In this document: positions 54,346-64,000 of the stretch, one piece after another
Position numbering within the stretch: position 1 is the first letter of the stretch
How the letters are laid out: each line of letters opens with the position of its first letter
From: Aporrectodea caliginosa
Lineage: Eukaryota; Annelida; Clitellata; Crassiclitellata; Lumbricidae
DNA length: 64,000 bases
Assembly: GCA_020284085.1 (NCBI GenBank)
Contig: JACEVL010000671.1
Span: 110,001 to 174,000, forward strand
Direction of reading: 5' to 3'
Made by a program: the position numbers and the translations under genes
The notes under the pieces: generated by a model
What the model was told of the DNA's origin: nothing
Databases searched by the model: none
The model's input: the letters and a program-made list of their open reading frames with translations, nothing else

Positions 54346-57300
54346 GTATGTTTTATCACCTTAACATTTTTAAGCTTTGAACATTGTGATTGATAAGGTT
54401 ATAGTATTCTTAAGTGTTTACTCTTCGTAAGCCTAGGCCTATGCTTCAACTCGCTGAGTAACTCCGATCGTTGTTCATTAACTCTCCTCTTTAGGTGTGC
54501 ATTTATTAGTCTTTGGCTCAAACCTTAACGCTTCAACCGTCTTATCCCGATTCTTTTCTTCTCGCCCAACGAAAATCCACGATATTATACATAACTTGAT
54601 GCCACGATATCATTAACAGAGAGACAGTTGCACAGACAACAGAAAGACACACGCAAACTGTAACAACTGCTGAGGTATTACTCTAATAAATTCACGTCTG
54701 AGAAGATTCTTGAAAGCTTCGTCCTAACTAGGTTCAGCAAGCGTCTTTAACACAGGAAGCGATTCGAGCGCTGTTGCAAGTAGGCCTAAAGATCCAATGT
54801 AGACTCTATCTGAAAAGGAAGTATCGGCAACCATTTTTTGACTGCTTGTGCAGATTTGAAGAGTGGTTCAGTAGACCTCGCAGCTGTACTGACAAATTGC
54901 GTCAAAATAACACAGCTAGCGAGTGAAAGTATTATGTTCGGATTGGCTTAGTGTGTTAATTCGGGTGTGACAAGACTGGGACTGATTGTCCAAGGCGTGT
55001 TCACTGTTCATACCGCTGCTGGACAAGATGATGGAATATACTATTACCGAACGTACACGCAGGCGTATGCAACTGGATGGAGAATTTTATAAGACCTTGA
55101 ATTTGACGATGATGTTTTGCCTTTGAGACGATAACGCTCAGGACAGAGAATGACAATTATGATGATGATGATGGTGGTGGTGGGAGTGGTCATGATGATG
55201 GTGATATTATGAGGATGACGGTGGTGGTGGTGGTGGTAATGATAATGATGGTGGTGATAATAATGGTGATGATTATGATAATGTTAAATAGCTACCATTA
55301 TGTTTTTATTCACATCTTAAATATTTGTTAACCGAAGTACGTCCCTTTTCGTTACCACTTCTCGAGTACCTCGCTACTGTACATTACTTTATGCAACCTC
55401 ACATGAAACTGTTCGAGTGTTAGTGCTAATCTTGTAACTTAAAGCACGTAATATGATGATGATTTTTCGCGCTGTATATAATAAGTGACTGTATCAGATG
55501 ATGATAAGAGATGATGTCGTCAAGTGTTAAGTGATGATGGTGATGAATTGTGTTACAGGAACTGGAGACAGTTCTGGTTGTTGCTCTGGAAGAACTGGTT
55601 GCTCCAGAAGAAGAAGGTCGCCCGGACTGTTTTTATTGTTCTTTTACCAATCTTCCTGGCTACGTTGCACGTTATGCTACAACAATTTTCCACACCCGGT
55701 GTTATGTCAAGTGGAACAATCTCTCCCATCCTCTATGTTAACCGGAACTTGACCCTGCATCATTCACCAAAAAAATTGATCTTCGCCTACGCTCCCAAGA
55801 CAAACCTCGTGACGAGAATTGTGAACAGAGCGGCGACACTCATGGGCGTCAAGATTTCACCAGGTACGACCTACTCCTATGCCGTGTGTTAAAGTACACA
55901 TAGGCGCCGACTCCTTGGAGGCCCTGGGTGCCAATGCATCCAGAGAGAAAGTTCAGTGGGTGCATGGCACCCAGAAGAATTCAGACCTTAAATTCAATTT
56001 TTTACATTATATTCCGGTAATCTCACAACTTGTGAAGCAATACCCAACATTATATGATCTCACAATTGTGTTTCTTTCAAGCACTGTCTTTGAAGACAAT
56101 TATCGACAACTATTCCAGTACCCCTGGGGGTACGCCAGGTGTCGCTAAGGGGTACGCGAACAATTTCAAAATATTAAAATTTTCTATAAGTTTATGGACT
56201 TCATGTCCTTCTTTCTTTCATTAGCTATTCTACGTCCACCTTTCGCTTATTTTTCTGTACATTTCTATGAGTTTATGCCATCTGATGTAGTGTTGCCGGC
56301 TGATTTTTCAGTCCAGGAAATATACCAGTTTGTTGAACTATCATGTTATGGTGGATTGAAGAACGAATTCAAGAAAGACATGTTGTGTAATTTTTGGCTG
56401 AAACGAAGAGCTGAATATGGACTAATTTCTGAACGAGCTTTAAAATTTTTGATTCCTTTCAGCACGTCATATCTGTGTGAAACAGATTTTCAGCTATGCT
56501 TACGATCAAAAACAAATACAGAAGAAAGCTTGAACTCGAACCAGAGTTGCGTTTGAAATTGACAAATATTAAACCAGATATTGTAAATCTGTGCTGGTCA
56601 ACACAAGCCCACTGCTCACATTAACACTTTCTAATAGTGATTTTATTTTTCCTTTTTGTTGATATGACTACATTTTAAAGTTAAAATTATATTACTTTAA
56701 AAATTTCCTACCTGTGACTAATACCCGGTTTGCACCAATGATTAAAAGGAGTTGTTAATTGCAAGGGAACTTCACGCTCGCATGTTGTTTTTGATCTGAC
56801 CTTGTTGGGGGTACGCCAAAATTCAATTTTTTACCTGGGGGTACAATAAAAATAAAGTTTGAAAACCGCTGAGCTAGAGGGAGCTCGCTTGTTGAAAGTG
56901 AAGGAACCTGAACTTCAGTGACCAAGATCGAAACTTCCTCGACATCAATTAAGTGATTCACTAAACAGTAACAGCCTGTTAACTGTACAAACTGTATAAA
57001 TTTACAAATATCCTGTATAAGACAGGCTATATATATACACAAATGTCTAAACATATATTATAAGCCGTAAGGTTGCCAAATTATGTCAGTCACCATCACG
57101 TCAGTTTCAAATACTTTTTCTATCCACATAACCCTACACAAGAAAACAATTTCTCTCCCCAAAATGCACTAAAGGTCCCTATGGCAATGTAGAATATAAA
57201 ATTTTTCACGGGGATTGGGTTAGAACCAGGCAGTGGCACCCGGAGACAAAACCACAAGTCGGCGCCTATGAAAGTACATAATTATAACAACGATGGCAAT

Positions 57301-60069
57301 CAGTGTTGTTCAGTAATTGAAATACATGTAATTGAATTACGTAATTGAATTACAAGTTCCGTAATTGTAATTGTAATTGAATTACATTTTAAGTCCAGTA
57401 ATTGTAATTGTATTTCAATTACAATATTGCATGTAATTTGTAATTGAATGAAGTGTAAATTACAAATTACTTTCATAATGTCAGCAAAGATGCCTGCCTG
57501 CCGGATTGACCCGGGCCACCCGTTTAATTGAATAAACTGCTCTGCATTATGATTGCATGGCAACATAATTGTCAACATTATTCTATCCTTACACCTCTGT
57601 TACAATCGTACAGCACACTTTGATAGACCTCAAGGGCAAGGGCTGACCATTACTATCAGACTATCCATGCACTCGTGCACTCAGTTTAGCTAGCTTACTG
57701 CATCTGCCTACAAATAACAGAGCTTCCATCTTCAGCTCCAGTTGAGCGTCTCTTTAGCACTGCTGGACAAATTGACTCACTCACCAAGGCGCAATCAACT
57801 AAGTTCTCTAAAAGACTATCATTTTGAAAAACCTCCATTTCTAAAATCAAATAAGCTCTAACTGGTTTTAATGGATCATAATTGTTAATCGTATTTCGGA
57901 TGATTGACAAACTTATAATACAATTTACAGGCAATTGGCACATTGAATGTTTTAGTTTAAAACTAGAGTACATTAAAAATTATCGAAAAAAATTCTTAAT
58001 CATTTGCCAATTTTGAAGGAATAATTGAAAAGTAATTGGTAATTGAATTACAATCAAAATGTAATTGTAATTCAATTACTTTTACAGTCAAGTAATAATT
58101 ATTGTAATTGTAATTCAATTACATTTACAAGCATGTAATTGCAATTATAATTGAATTACATTTGCAATGTAATTGATACAACATTGATGGCAATTGAGGA
58201 GGCCCTGACCTATTTACGTGAGCTGTGCTGTTCCACTTAAATTAAGGTTTGCGTGGTCGTCAAAATCTCAGTTTCGGTGCTCCGGGTGAATTAGTTGTTT
58301 CTTTTGCAGACACTTCGACGATGCTGCATCTCGTTTTACAGTGGTTGGACCAGCCAACTGGAACAGACTACTTTAGATGAGTCGACGTCTTAGCAAGGAA
58401 TTCTGCATTCACTTTCTACACACGCTTTACAGCTGTTCTTTTCTGCTGGGGTTGTGCTCGGTGCACCTCTGAGTATTTGTCTTTAAGAGGCGCTATATAA
58501 ATGCTCTGAATGATTGAGTGAATGAATAAAAGCCTGGCTCTTGCTGATTGCTTTGACAAAGTTGTGTATCGTTGCGAAACGTCGAAGACTGACATTTTAG
58601 CCTAGGCCTCTATTAGGTTCACTGCATGACATTAGATCTAAATATGACAGTCTAGATTATACGGTACAGTAGAGTGCAGTCTGGTTTAGTATGGTATCAA
58701 ATGTCAGTATATTGTGTGGCATGGTGGCTGATTGGTCAGAGCTCTCGACCTGTAACATGGAGAGTACGGGTTCGAACCTCGCCCATGGCAGTTACTGTGT
58801 AGGGTCCTTGATCAAGTCCTTTGCGCACAGTTGCTCTACTCCACTGATGCTCTGTCGTATCAATGGTCGTGCGCACTTCTGAACGTTGGAAGGAGGGCAA
58901 TATCAAATGCGGTTTTTATTGTGCTGTATGGTATCGAATGACAGTGTATGGTATCGAATGACATTGTATGGGATGATTCGAATGACACTGTATAGCATGG
59001 TATAGAATGGCAATGTACAATATAGTTTCGAATGATATTGTTTGGTATCGTTTTGCTTGGCATAGCATTGTATGGTTGAGTAGACTTTCATTCCCTGTAG
59101 CCAGTAATACACACTGTGTCCTTATAAAAAGTAGCTCTTATCGGCCCGAACAAAAAAGTAAAAGAATCACCCAACTAGAAACATATTTGACTGAGTTATG
59201 GCCATTTCCCCAGATTTGCCTCTGAAATTGCCCTTTGACCTTAAAATAACCTTGGATCGTCTTATATTTAGTAACCTTGTTTCTTACCACAGGTAGCCCT
59301 TATCAAGTCGAGAAAAAGCAAGAAAGAATTAACCGAATTCACAATTATTGGCTGAGAGCTGGCCATTTTTCTCTGATTTTTGCAAGATTTAATTTTTTAT
59401 GACCTTGAAATGACCTTCAGGTCAAAAATCCAGCTTGGCAACAGCGATTTTCGTAATCAGCAGGGTCGAATTAGTCTAAAAAAGTTTGTTGCCAAAAATG
59501 AACATGACTTGCCGCTTTTTGCATCACTTTTTTGAGGACTTTTCAGCTCTGCGCGCCTTGACTATAAAGGATTGATGCCTAACTGGTTAACCATAGTCTG
59601 ACTGTAGGCCACAGTGATTCATAGTGAACTACATTACTGTCTTCTATCACTTGCCATTAGCCAATGTTTAATAAAGCCTGTAACATCCGCATGGTATTTC
59701 TGAAGACTGTCTTACTCATCACTGCCTGCAAGCCTCATTGAACCCATTTAGGCCCCATATTCCCATATGGGACCCAGGCACAGCCCACATGGATCCCACT
59801 TATTGTCCATCAATGTTTCAACAAAAAGGTAAAGTTCACTTCTTCTTGCTTTTTCGTAGATCTGGGCTTTGCAAATGAAGCTGCGCTGGAAAAATATGTG
59901 ACGACGAAAGGCATTTTTGGCGCAATCGTTTTCGTCCTTTCGGATGACATTCTTCCGAACAAGATCACCTACAAAATCCGAATGCAATTTCCGGTTTGGG
60001 AGTGGAAATCAGGGGCCATGTTCACTGAAACAATTGAGCAAGGAGAGGGTACTACTGATGGCATTCGAG
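54302..60069 (+). CDS. ABCA3: ABCA gene 2, 5' part (exons 1b-3; continues beyond the window)
   Basis: Tandem paralog of gene 1 on the same strand, 12 kb after its stop codon. Exons in the window: 54302-54345 (alternative 52962-53005), 55559-55863 and 59860-60069, all with GT-AG borders and the same phases as gene 1. They give the N-terminus, TM1 and the first part of the extracellular loop. The first exon-2 block is nearly identical to gene 1 ([17 protein letters not shown]) but the loop is more divergent. No frameshift is seen in these exons. Exon 4 is not found by 64000, because the intron carries a long fold-back element. Lipid transport is inferred from the family. Confidence 0.85.
54346..55558 (+). 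other. Gene 2 intron 1
   Basis: The first 200 bp match the sequence after exon 1a. A (GAT)n/(GGT)n-rich tract lies at 55155-55290. The last 40 bp (GTCAAGTGTTAAGTGATGAT..TGTGTTACAG) match the end of gene 1 intron 1. Confidence 0.6.
55559..55863 (+). CDS. ABCA3: ABCA gene 2 exon 2
   Basis: [22 protein letters not shown]1 (VFIVLLPIFLATLHVML), then the loop to VNRAATLMGVKISP and a CCAG/GTACGA donor. 305 nt against 311 in gene 1. Phase 2 to 1. Confidence 0.92.
55899..57270. mobile_element. hAT element with CATAGGCGCCGACT ends and perfect 8-bp TSD
   Basis: CATAGGCGCCGACT at 55899 and its complement ending at 57270. AAAGTACA flanks both sides (55891-55898, 57271-57278). It contains a transposase remnant on the plus strand and a further inner border (CCCCTGGGGGTACGCC near 56120; GTACCCCCAGG complement near 56835), so one hAT may have inserted into another. 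Inserted in gene 2 intron 2. Confidence 0.88.
56194..56620 (+). pseudogene. hAT transposase C-terminal remnant (ZBED5/SCAND3-like)
   Basis: FWLKRRAEYGLISERALKFL, then IPFSTSYLCETDFQ. Then in the next frame AMLTIKNKYRRKLELEPELR, LKLTNIKPDIVNLCW. FW-x3-EYxxxSxxALKxLIPFxTxYLCExxF and the trailing RLxxEPxLRxxLxxIxPDI belong to the Buster-type hAT C-terminal domain. A frameshift near 56488 and loss of the catalytic part make it inactive. Confidence 0.85.
57301..58186. mobile_element. hAT element with CA(G/A)TGTTG ends and perfect 8-bp TSD
   Basis: CAGTGTTG at 57301 and CAACATTG ending at 58186, flanked by ATGGCAAT on both sides (57293-57300, 58187-58194). Long subterminal regions consist of overlapping GTAATTGAATTAC words. 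The interior encodes, on the plus strand near 57720-57800, LPSSAPVERLFSTAGQIDSL, the diagnostic hAT dimerisation motif. The transposase is otherwise lost. Confidence 0.9.
58310..58545 (+). mobile_element. L2-like LINE 3' end
   Basis: RHFDDAASRFTVVGPANWNRLL is the usual closing motif of CR1/L2 reverse transcriptases. It is followed by GTGCACCTCTGAG, GAGGCGCTATATAAATG and a GAATGATTGAGTGAATGA tail. Confidence 0.7.
58726..58920 (+). mobile_element. tRNA-derived SINE, family 3
   Basis: GTGGCTGATTGGTCAGAGCT has an A-box, and GGGTTCGAACC a B-box 40 bp on. The central AGGGTCCTTGATCAAGTCCT matches the central GGGACCCTGGGCAAGTCCTT of SINE family 2 at 28761, so the two families share a core domain. 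Confidence 0.7.
59115..59415 (-). repeat. Dispersed two-unit repeat, minus copy
   Basis: Reverse complement matches 53466-53755 with many substitutions. The landmarks GGCCATTTTTCTCTGATTTT and AATAACCTTGGATCGTCTTA are kept. Confidence 0.8.
59860..60069 (+). CDS. ABCA3: ABCA gene 2 exon 3
   Basis: LGFANEAALEKYVTTKGIFG, then AIVFVLSDDILPNKITYKIR and a short tail ending IRG at a CGAG/GTATTT donor. 210 nt against 234 in gene 1. The TCGTAG acceptor gives the same phase. Confidence 0.85.
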
Positions 60070-60659
60070 GTATTTTCATCTCTTGATGATCACTAGGGAT
60101 AAGCGAGAATCACGAATTTACGGAATTCACGGAAACCGTGAATTTTGGCGTTTGCCGTGAAATTTAGCATTTGGTGTTATTTGCCCCTGATTTTTCACAT
60201 AAACTACACATTTTGTGTCAAAATCCATAAATTTCTGGTGTTAAAACTAAAACAAGAGACTTGCAAAGGTTGCCTTGGTCATCCACAATACATTGACCAA
60301 GAACGAAGGTATTTTTAGTCAGATGCCATATGACGCCAAATAGTCAAGGAGCACTATGTAGGAAAAACATATCCCGTGGGCGCTTTAATGAAAGAAACAT
60401 GTGTGATACGTCGTTGGAAAGGTATTTTAACATAGAATAAGAAAAGAAAAGTCATGGTGCCAAGCCAGAATATGCTGCAGGCAGGCACAATTCAAGATGG
60501 CGTCCAACATGGCGGAACATTATCGTAGTTAGTCGGATAGATATGCCACATGACCCCAAAAAATTGCAAGAAAACGTTTTATGTTGGTTTTCTGGTGTAT
60601 TAGGTCTGGAGAATAACATACTAAAAGTTTCTAGAAATCGGACCACGGGATCACCCCCA

Positions 60660-61990
60660 AAAATGCATTTTAAACAAAGATGGCGGCCAATATGGCGCCA
60701 ATACAGAAAACCGTATATATCAGGTCATAGGTAAGCTAAATAACAAAATGAAGTGTCAAATTTAACATTATCAAGGTCGAGGAATCGATCTATCATAGTG
60801 GCAATAGTGTCGGAATCTTACTATCCAAGATGGCGGCCAATATGGCCGCCAAAACACAAAAATATGTATATATCAGGTCATAGGTAAGCTAAATAACAAA
60901 ATAAAGTGTCAAATTTAACATTATCAAGGTCGAGGAATCGATCTATCATAGTGGCAATAGTGTCGGAATGTTACTATCCAACATGGCGGAACATTATCGT
61001 AGTTAGTCGGATAGATATGCCACATGACCCCAAAAAATTGCAAGAAAACGTTTTATGTTGGTTTTCTGGTGTATTAGGTCTGGAGAATAACATACTAAAA
61101 GTTTCTAGAAATCGGACCACGGGATCACCCCCAAAAATGCATTTTAAACAAAGATGGCGGCCAATATGGCGCCAATACAGAAAACCGTATATATTTTTTT
61201 TGTAATTTGTTTAATTTCGTAAGACGTACAGTAACAATGATCAAATAATACACAGAAACACAGAAAAAGAACAGAACTCATGTCCTAAAAATAAGCATGT
61301 AATGCACTTTTAAGTTTCTAGTGTAAACCTGAAAACTGAAAAAATCAAACCATGTACCAGGTCAATAAGGTCATAGGTAAGCTAAATAACAAAATGAAGT
61401 GTCAAATTTAACATTATCAAGGTCGAGGAATCGATCTATCATAGTGGCAATAGTGTCGGAATCTTACTATCCAAGATGGCGGCCAATATGGCCGCCAAAA
61501 CACAAAAATATGTATATATCAGGTCATAGGTAAGCTAAATAACAAAATGAAGTGTCAAATTTAACATTATCAAGGTCGAGGAATCGATCTATCATAGTGG
61601 CAATAGTGTCGGAATCTTACTATTCAAGATGGCGGCCAATATGGCCGCCAAAACACAAAAATATGTATATATCAGGTCATAGGTAAGCTAAATAACAAAA
61701 TGAAGTGTCAAATTTAACATTATCAAGGTCGAGGAATCGATCTATCATAGTGGCAATAGTGTCGGAATCTTACTATCCAAGATGGCGGCCAATATGGCCG
61801 CCAAAACACAAAAATATGTATATATCAGGTCATAGGTAAGCTACAATAACAAATGAAGTGTCAAATATAATATTTTCAAGGTAAAGAAATCGATTTATCG
61901 TACTTGTAGTAGTGTCGCAATGTTACTATCCAAGATGGCGGCCAATATGGCCGCCAAAACACAAAAATATGTATATATCAGGTCATAGGT
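60660..61990. repeat. Tandem array, about 153-bp unit with AAGATGGCGGCC
   Basis: AAGATGGCGGCCAATATGG occurs at about 60677, 60828, 61151, 61473, 61626, 61779 and 61932, mostly 153 bp apart. Units also contain ATATCAGGTCATAGGTAAGC, AAGTGTCAAATTTAACATTA and GGAATCGATCTATCATAGTG. A longer higher-order unit (60510-60720 and 60982-61193) is repeated too. A unique block (61194-61370) interrupts the array. Confidence 0.9.
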
Positions 61991-62164
61991 AAGCAGGCAG
62001 GCACAATTCAAGATGGCGTCCAACATGGCGGAACATGAGAAAAACAGACCTATTTATCGTAGTGGCAATAGTCTTGGAATGTTACGATACTCATTATTTC
62101 TTTTATTTAACGGAAAAAACAATGTGTAAACGTAGCAGCTGAGAAAGAATGAACATTCAAAATG

Positions 62165-62800
62165 TTATTCGTCATCATCACTATTGTCACTGCTGTCTTC
62201 GTGACCGTCATATCGTTCCGCTACATTATCGCAGAGATTCTCGTCGCTGTTACATTCACACATTTCTGTGCATGGCAGGTTGTTAGTTCGACATTTGCAT
62301 GGTGCCGCACATCTGTTTTTAAGACAAGCACACTTGACCAATTGCAGCAATGCCTCCGGGGAACATAGCGATTCAAGAAGAAAGTATTTCATCGTTGGAG
62401 AGACTGACAGTTTTCCTTTGCCTTTTAAACAACCTGTGGTGTCGCATCCGGAAAGTGCGTGAAATCCGGGTAAAGCTGCAGCTTTCAGTTGCCCAAGTGA
62501 TGCATATATTTGGCCGATGGATATGTATTCTCCCGGAACAGGAACAAAGAAGGATTCTTTTGGAAGCTTTGGATACCGTCTCACCATCAGCACATGCACA
62601 TCAGTGTCTTGTGCAAATATAAACAATTTCGTCGCTCCTCTTTCCTTGGCATCCAAGCCATGTAAGATCATCTTGGTGTCAGCTTCCTCCTGCGTACTTC
62701 GTAGGTACTCGACAGTACCACTTGTTGAAGCTGCTTCATTGCGCCAAGCAACGATACATCTGCACGGCCAGCTTCTTGCTCGGTCGAGTATTTTTTGGAC
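62165..62800 (-). pseudogene. PIN/FEN-like nuclease with Cys-rich tail, minus copy (internal deletion)
   Basis: Minus-strand frame: TQEEADTKMILHGL, KLFIFAQDTDVHVLMVRRYP, FFVPVPGEYISIGQIYASLG, then HALSGCDTTGCLKGKGKLS. Acidic clusters EEADT, DTDV and GCDT fit the metal-binding residues of PIN/FEN-type nucleases. The frame then jumps to SPEALLQLVKCACLKNRCAA and a cysteine-rich CKCRTNNLPCTEMCECNSD tail with an acidic end. About 120 codons present in the plus copy are deleted. Function in the element is unknown. Confidence 0.75.
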
Positions 62801-62803
62801 AAT

Positions 62804-63524
62804 CCTTCTTTGTTCCTGTTCCGGGAGAATACATATCCATCGGCCAAATATATGCATCACTTGGGCAACTGAAAGCTGCAGCTTTACCCGGATTTCACGC
62901 ACTTTCCGGATGCGACACCACAGGTTGTTTAAAAGGCAAAGGAAAACTGTCATACTGGAAAGCATTCAGTCTCTCCAACGATGAAATACTTTCTTCTTTT
63001 GCATCATTAGGTAAAAATGATCTTGTTACTGATGAAACTCTGTACAATTTGGAGGAATTCCTCTGCCGGGTTTATCAGCCGAAATCGAAATCACAGATCA
63101 AAACTCTTGCAGCATTGCGATGGTCTTTATTCTCAACAAAACAGACTGTTGGAGACAGTCTTCCACCAACAACAGGTGCTTTCATACCAGCAGTGAAAAG
63201 AGCTAATTTTCAGGCAATTGTTTGGGCGCAAGACGACAAAGCAATGCCGGCGATTCCATCACCAACGGAACACGGGTGGGTATTGGAAGATGGACGGTTG
63301 TCACCGGTTATGAATGAATCGCTATGTGCCCGGAGGCATTGCTGCAATTGGTCAAGTGTGCTTGTCTTAAAAACAGATGTGCGGCACCATGCAAATGTCG
63401 AACTAACAACCTGCCATGCACAGAAATGTGTGAATGTAACAGCGACGAGAATCTCTGCGATAATGTAGCGGAACGATATGACGGTCACGAAGACAGCAGT
63501 GACAATAGTGATGATGACGAATAA
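62804..63524 (+). pseudogene. PIN/FEN-like nuclease with Cys-rich tail, plus copy (5' truncated, frameshifted)
   Basis: Begins at FFVPVPGEYISIGQIYASLG, lacking the EEADT and DTDV segment. It continues HALSGCDTTGCLKGKGKLSY, WKAFSLSNDEILSSFASLG, then RANFQAIVWAQDDKAMPAIP and SPTEHGWVLEDGRLSPVMNE. Near 63320-63330 the frame changes to EALLQLVKCACLKNRC and the CxC-type cysteine-rich tail ending DSSDNSDDDE. Head-to-head with the minus copy. The central part missing from the other copy is present here. Confidence 0.75.
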
Positions 63525-63907
63525 CATTTTGAATGTTCATTCTTTCTCAGCTGCTACGTTTACACATTGTTTTTTCCGTTAAATAAAAGAAATAATGAGT
63601 ATCGTAACATTCCAAGACTATTGCCACTACGATAAATAGGTCTGTTTTTCTCATGTTCCGCCATGTTGGACGCCATCTTGAATTGTGCCTGCCTGCTTAC
63701 CTATGACCTGATATATACATATTTTTGTGTTTTGTGGCATATCTATCCGACTAACTACGATAATGTTCCGCCATGTTGGACGCCATCTTGAATTGTGCCT
63801 GCCTGCAGCATATTCTGGCTTGGCACCATGACTTTTCTTATTCTATGTTAAAATACCTTTCCAACGACGTATCACACATGTTTCTTTCATTAAAGCGCCC
63901 ACGGGAT

Positions 63908-64000
63908 ACCATTTGCTCCCTGACTAAAAAGTATATTAAACCACTGTATTCTGACTTGGAGCCATGATATCTTTTATGTCTAACTAGTAACTGACAAAGT
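63908..64000. other. Window end
   Basis: Partly related to 60300-60370 (CTGACTAAAAAGTAT against the complement of GTATTTTTAGTCAG), suggesting that the inverted repeat extends towards or past the end. No gene. Confidence 0.4.

Larger units (their letters stand above)
60371..63907. mobile_element. Large fold-back (palindromic) element
   Basis: Outer inverted arms are 60371-60545 and 63731-63907 (ATCCCGTGGGCGCTTTAATG at the left, its complement at the right). Inner arms are about 61993-62395 with 63305-63700, and 62400-62553 with 62804-62950, around a 250-bp spacer. The arms include GCAGGCAGGCACAATTCAAG and AGATGGCGTCCAACATGGCG. The left side also carries a tandem array absent from the right. 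Homology between the sides continues patchily past 63907, so the true end may lie beyond the window. Confidence 0.8.

Noticed and set aside
55531..55752. Alternative frames over ABCA gene 2 exon 2
   Set aside because: Shadows of the [10 protein letters not shown] frame without homology.
58728..58800. Possible tRNA gene
   Set aside because: The same reasoning applies: the body after the B-box shares the core of another SINE family.
37380..64000. CRISPR-like arrays
   Set aside because: The regular repeats here (about 160 bp and 153 bp units) are tandem satellites without short repeats and unique spacers, in a eukaryotic context.

Overview
This is a metazoan genomic window of about 64 kb, most likely from a marine invertebrate. 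The evidence is multi-kilobase introns with GT-AG junctions, tRNA-derived SINEs, L2/CR1-like LINE tails, several hAT elements, and a strong excess of the palindrome TAGGCCTA. I lean towards an invertebrate deuterostome such as an echinoderm, but the sequence alone does not prove it. No bacterial-type operon, rRNA or CRISPR array was seen.

The backbone is a tandem, same-strand (+) pair of ABCA-subfamily full ABC transporter genes. Gene 1 runs from a 44-nt first coding exon at 740-783 to a TAA at 42062-42064. I can phase 20 exons through to the stop. They give about 1702 residues in the canonical order TMD1, NBD1, TMD2, NBD2, close to the 1704 residues of human ABCA3. Two irregularities stand out. 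One surplus base near 9229 breaks exon 4, and exon 2 exists twice because of a nearly perfect 3.2-kb tandem duplication (1459-4674 and 4682-7899). Gene 2 starts in the second half and leaves the window. It has two alternative promoter/exon-1 modules (52962-53005 and 54302-54345, a 1340-bp tandem duplication), exon 2 at 55559-55863 and exon 3 at 59860-60069. All three exon-1 copies lie 187-307 bp downstream of a TGACGTCA (CRE-type) palindrome.

Most of the rest is mobile DNA, often nested. Intron 1 holds a 5'-truncated LINE and a hAT-like element. Intron 12 (19640-23921) holds a DNA transposon with TTAGGGTG ends set in (TA)n, itself hit by two copies of one LINE family. Intron 17 (33192-39814) holds an 8-bp-TSD hAT-like element with a second element nested in it, an internally deleted relative of the TTAGGGTG transposon (35521-37275), a satellite block, an R2-like fragment and an L2-like LINE. 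The intergenic region (42.1-52.6 kb) has a hAT-like MITE, two short elements whose ends are iterated motifs but whose cores share one minisatellite, a TTA-flanked MITE, a SINE with a 14-bp TSD and a 2.6-kb LINE that splits the first gene-2 promoter module. Intron 2 of gene 2 holds two hAT elements side by side, each with a perfect 8-bp TSD.

The last 3.6 kb is a large fold-back structure. Terminal inverted repeats enclose about 1.5 kb of a roughly 153-bp repeat carrying AAGATGGCGGCC, and two head-to-head broken copies of a gene for a PIN/FEN-like nuclease with a cysteine-rich tail. This locus and the TTAGGGTG transposon family are the best candidates for little-described systems.
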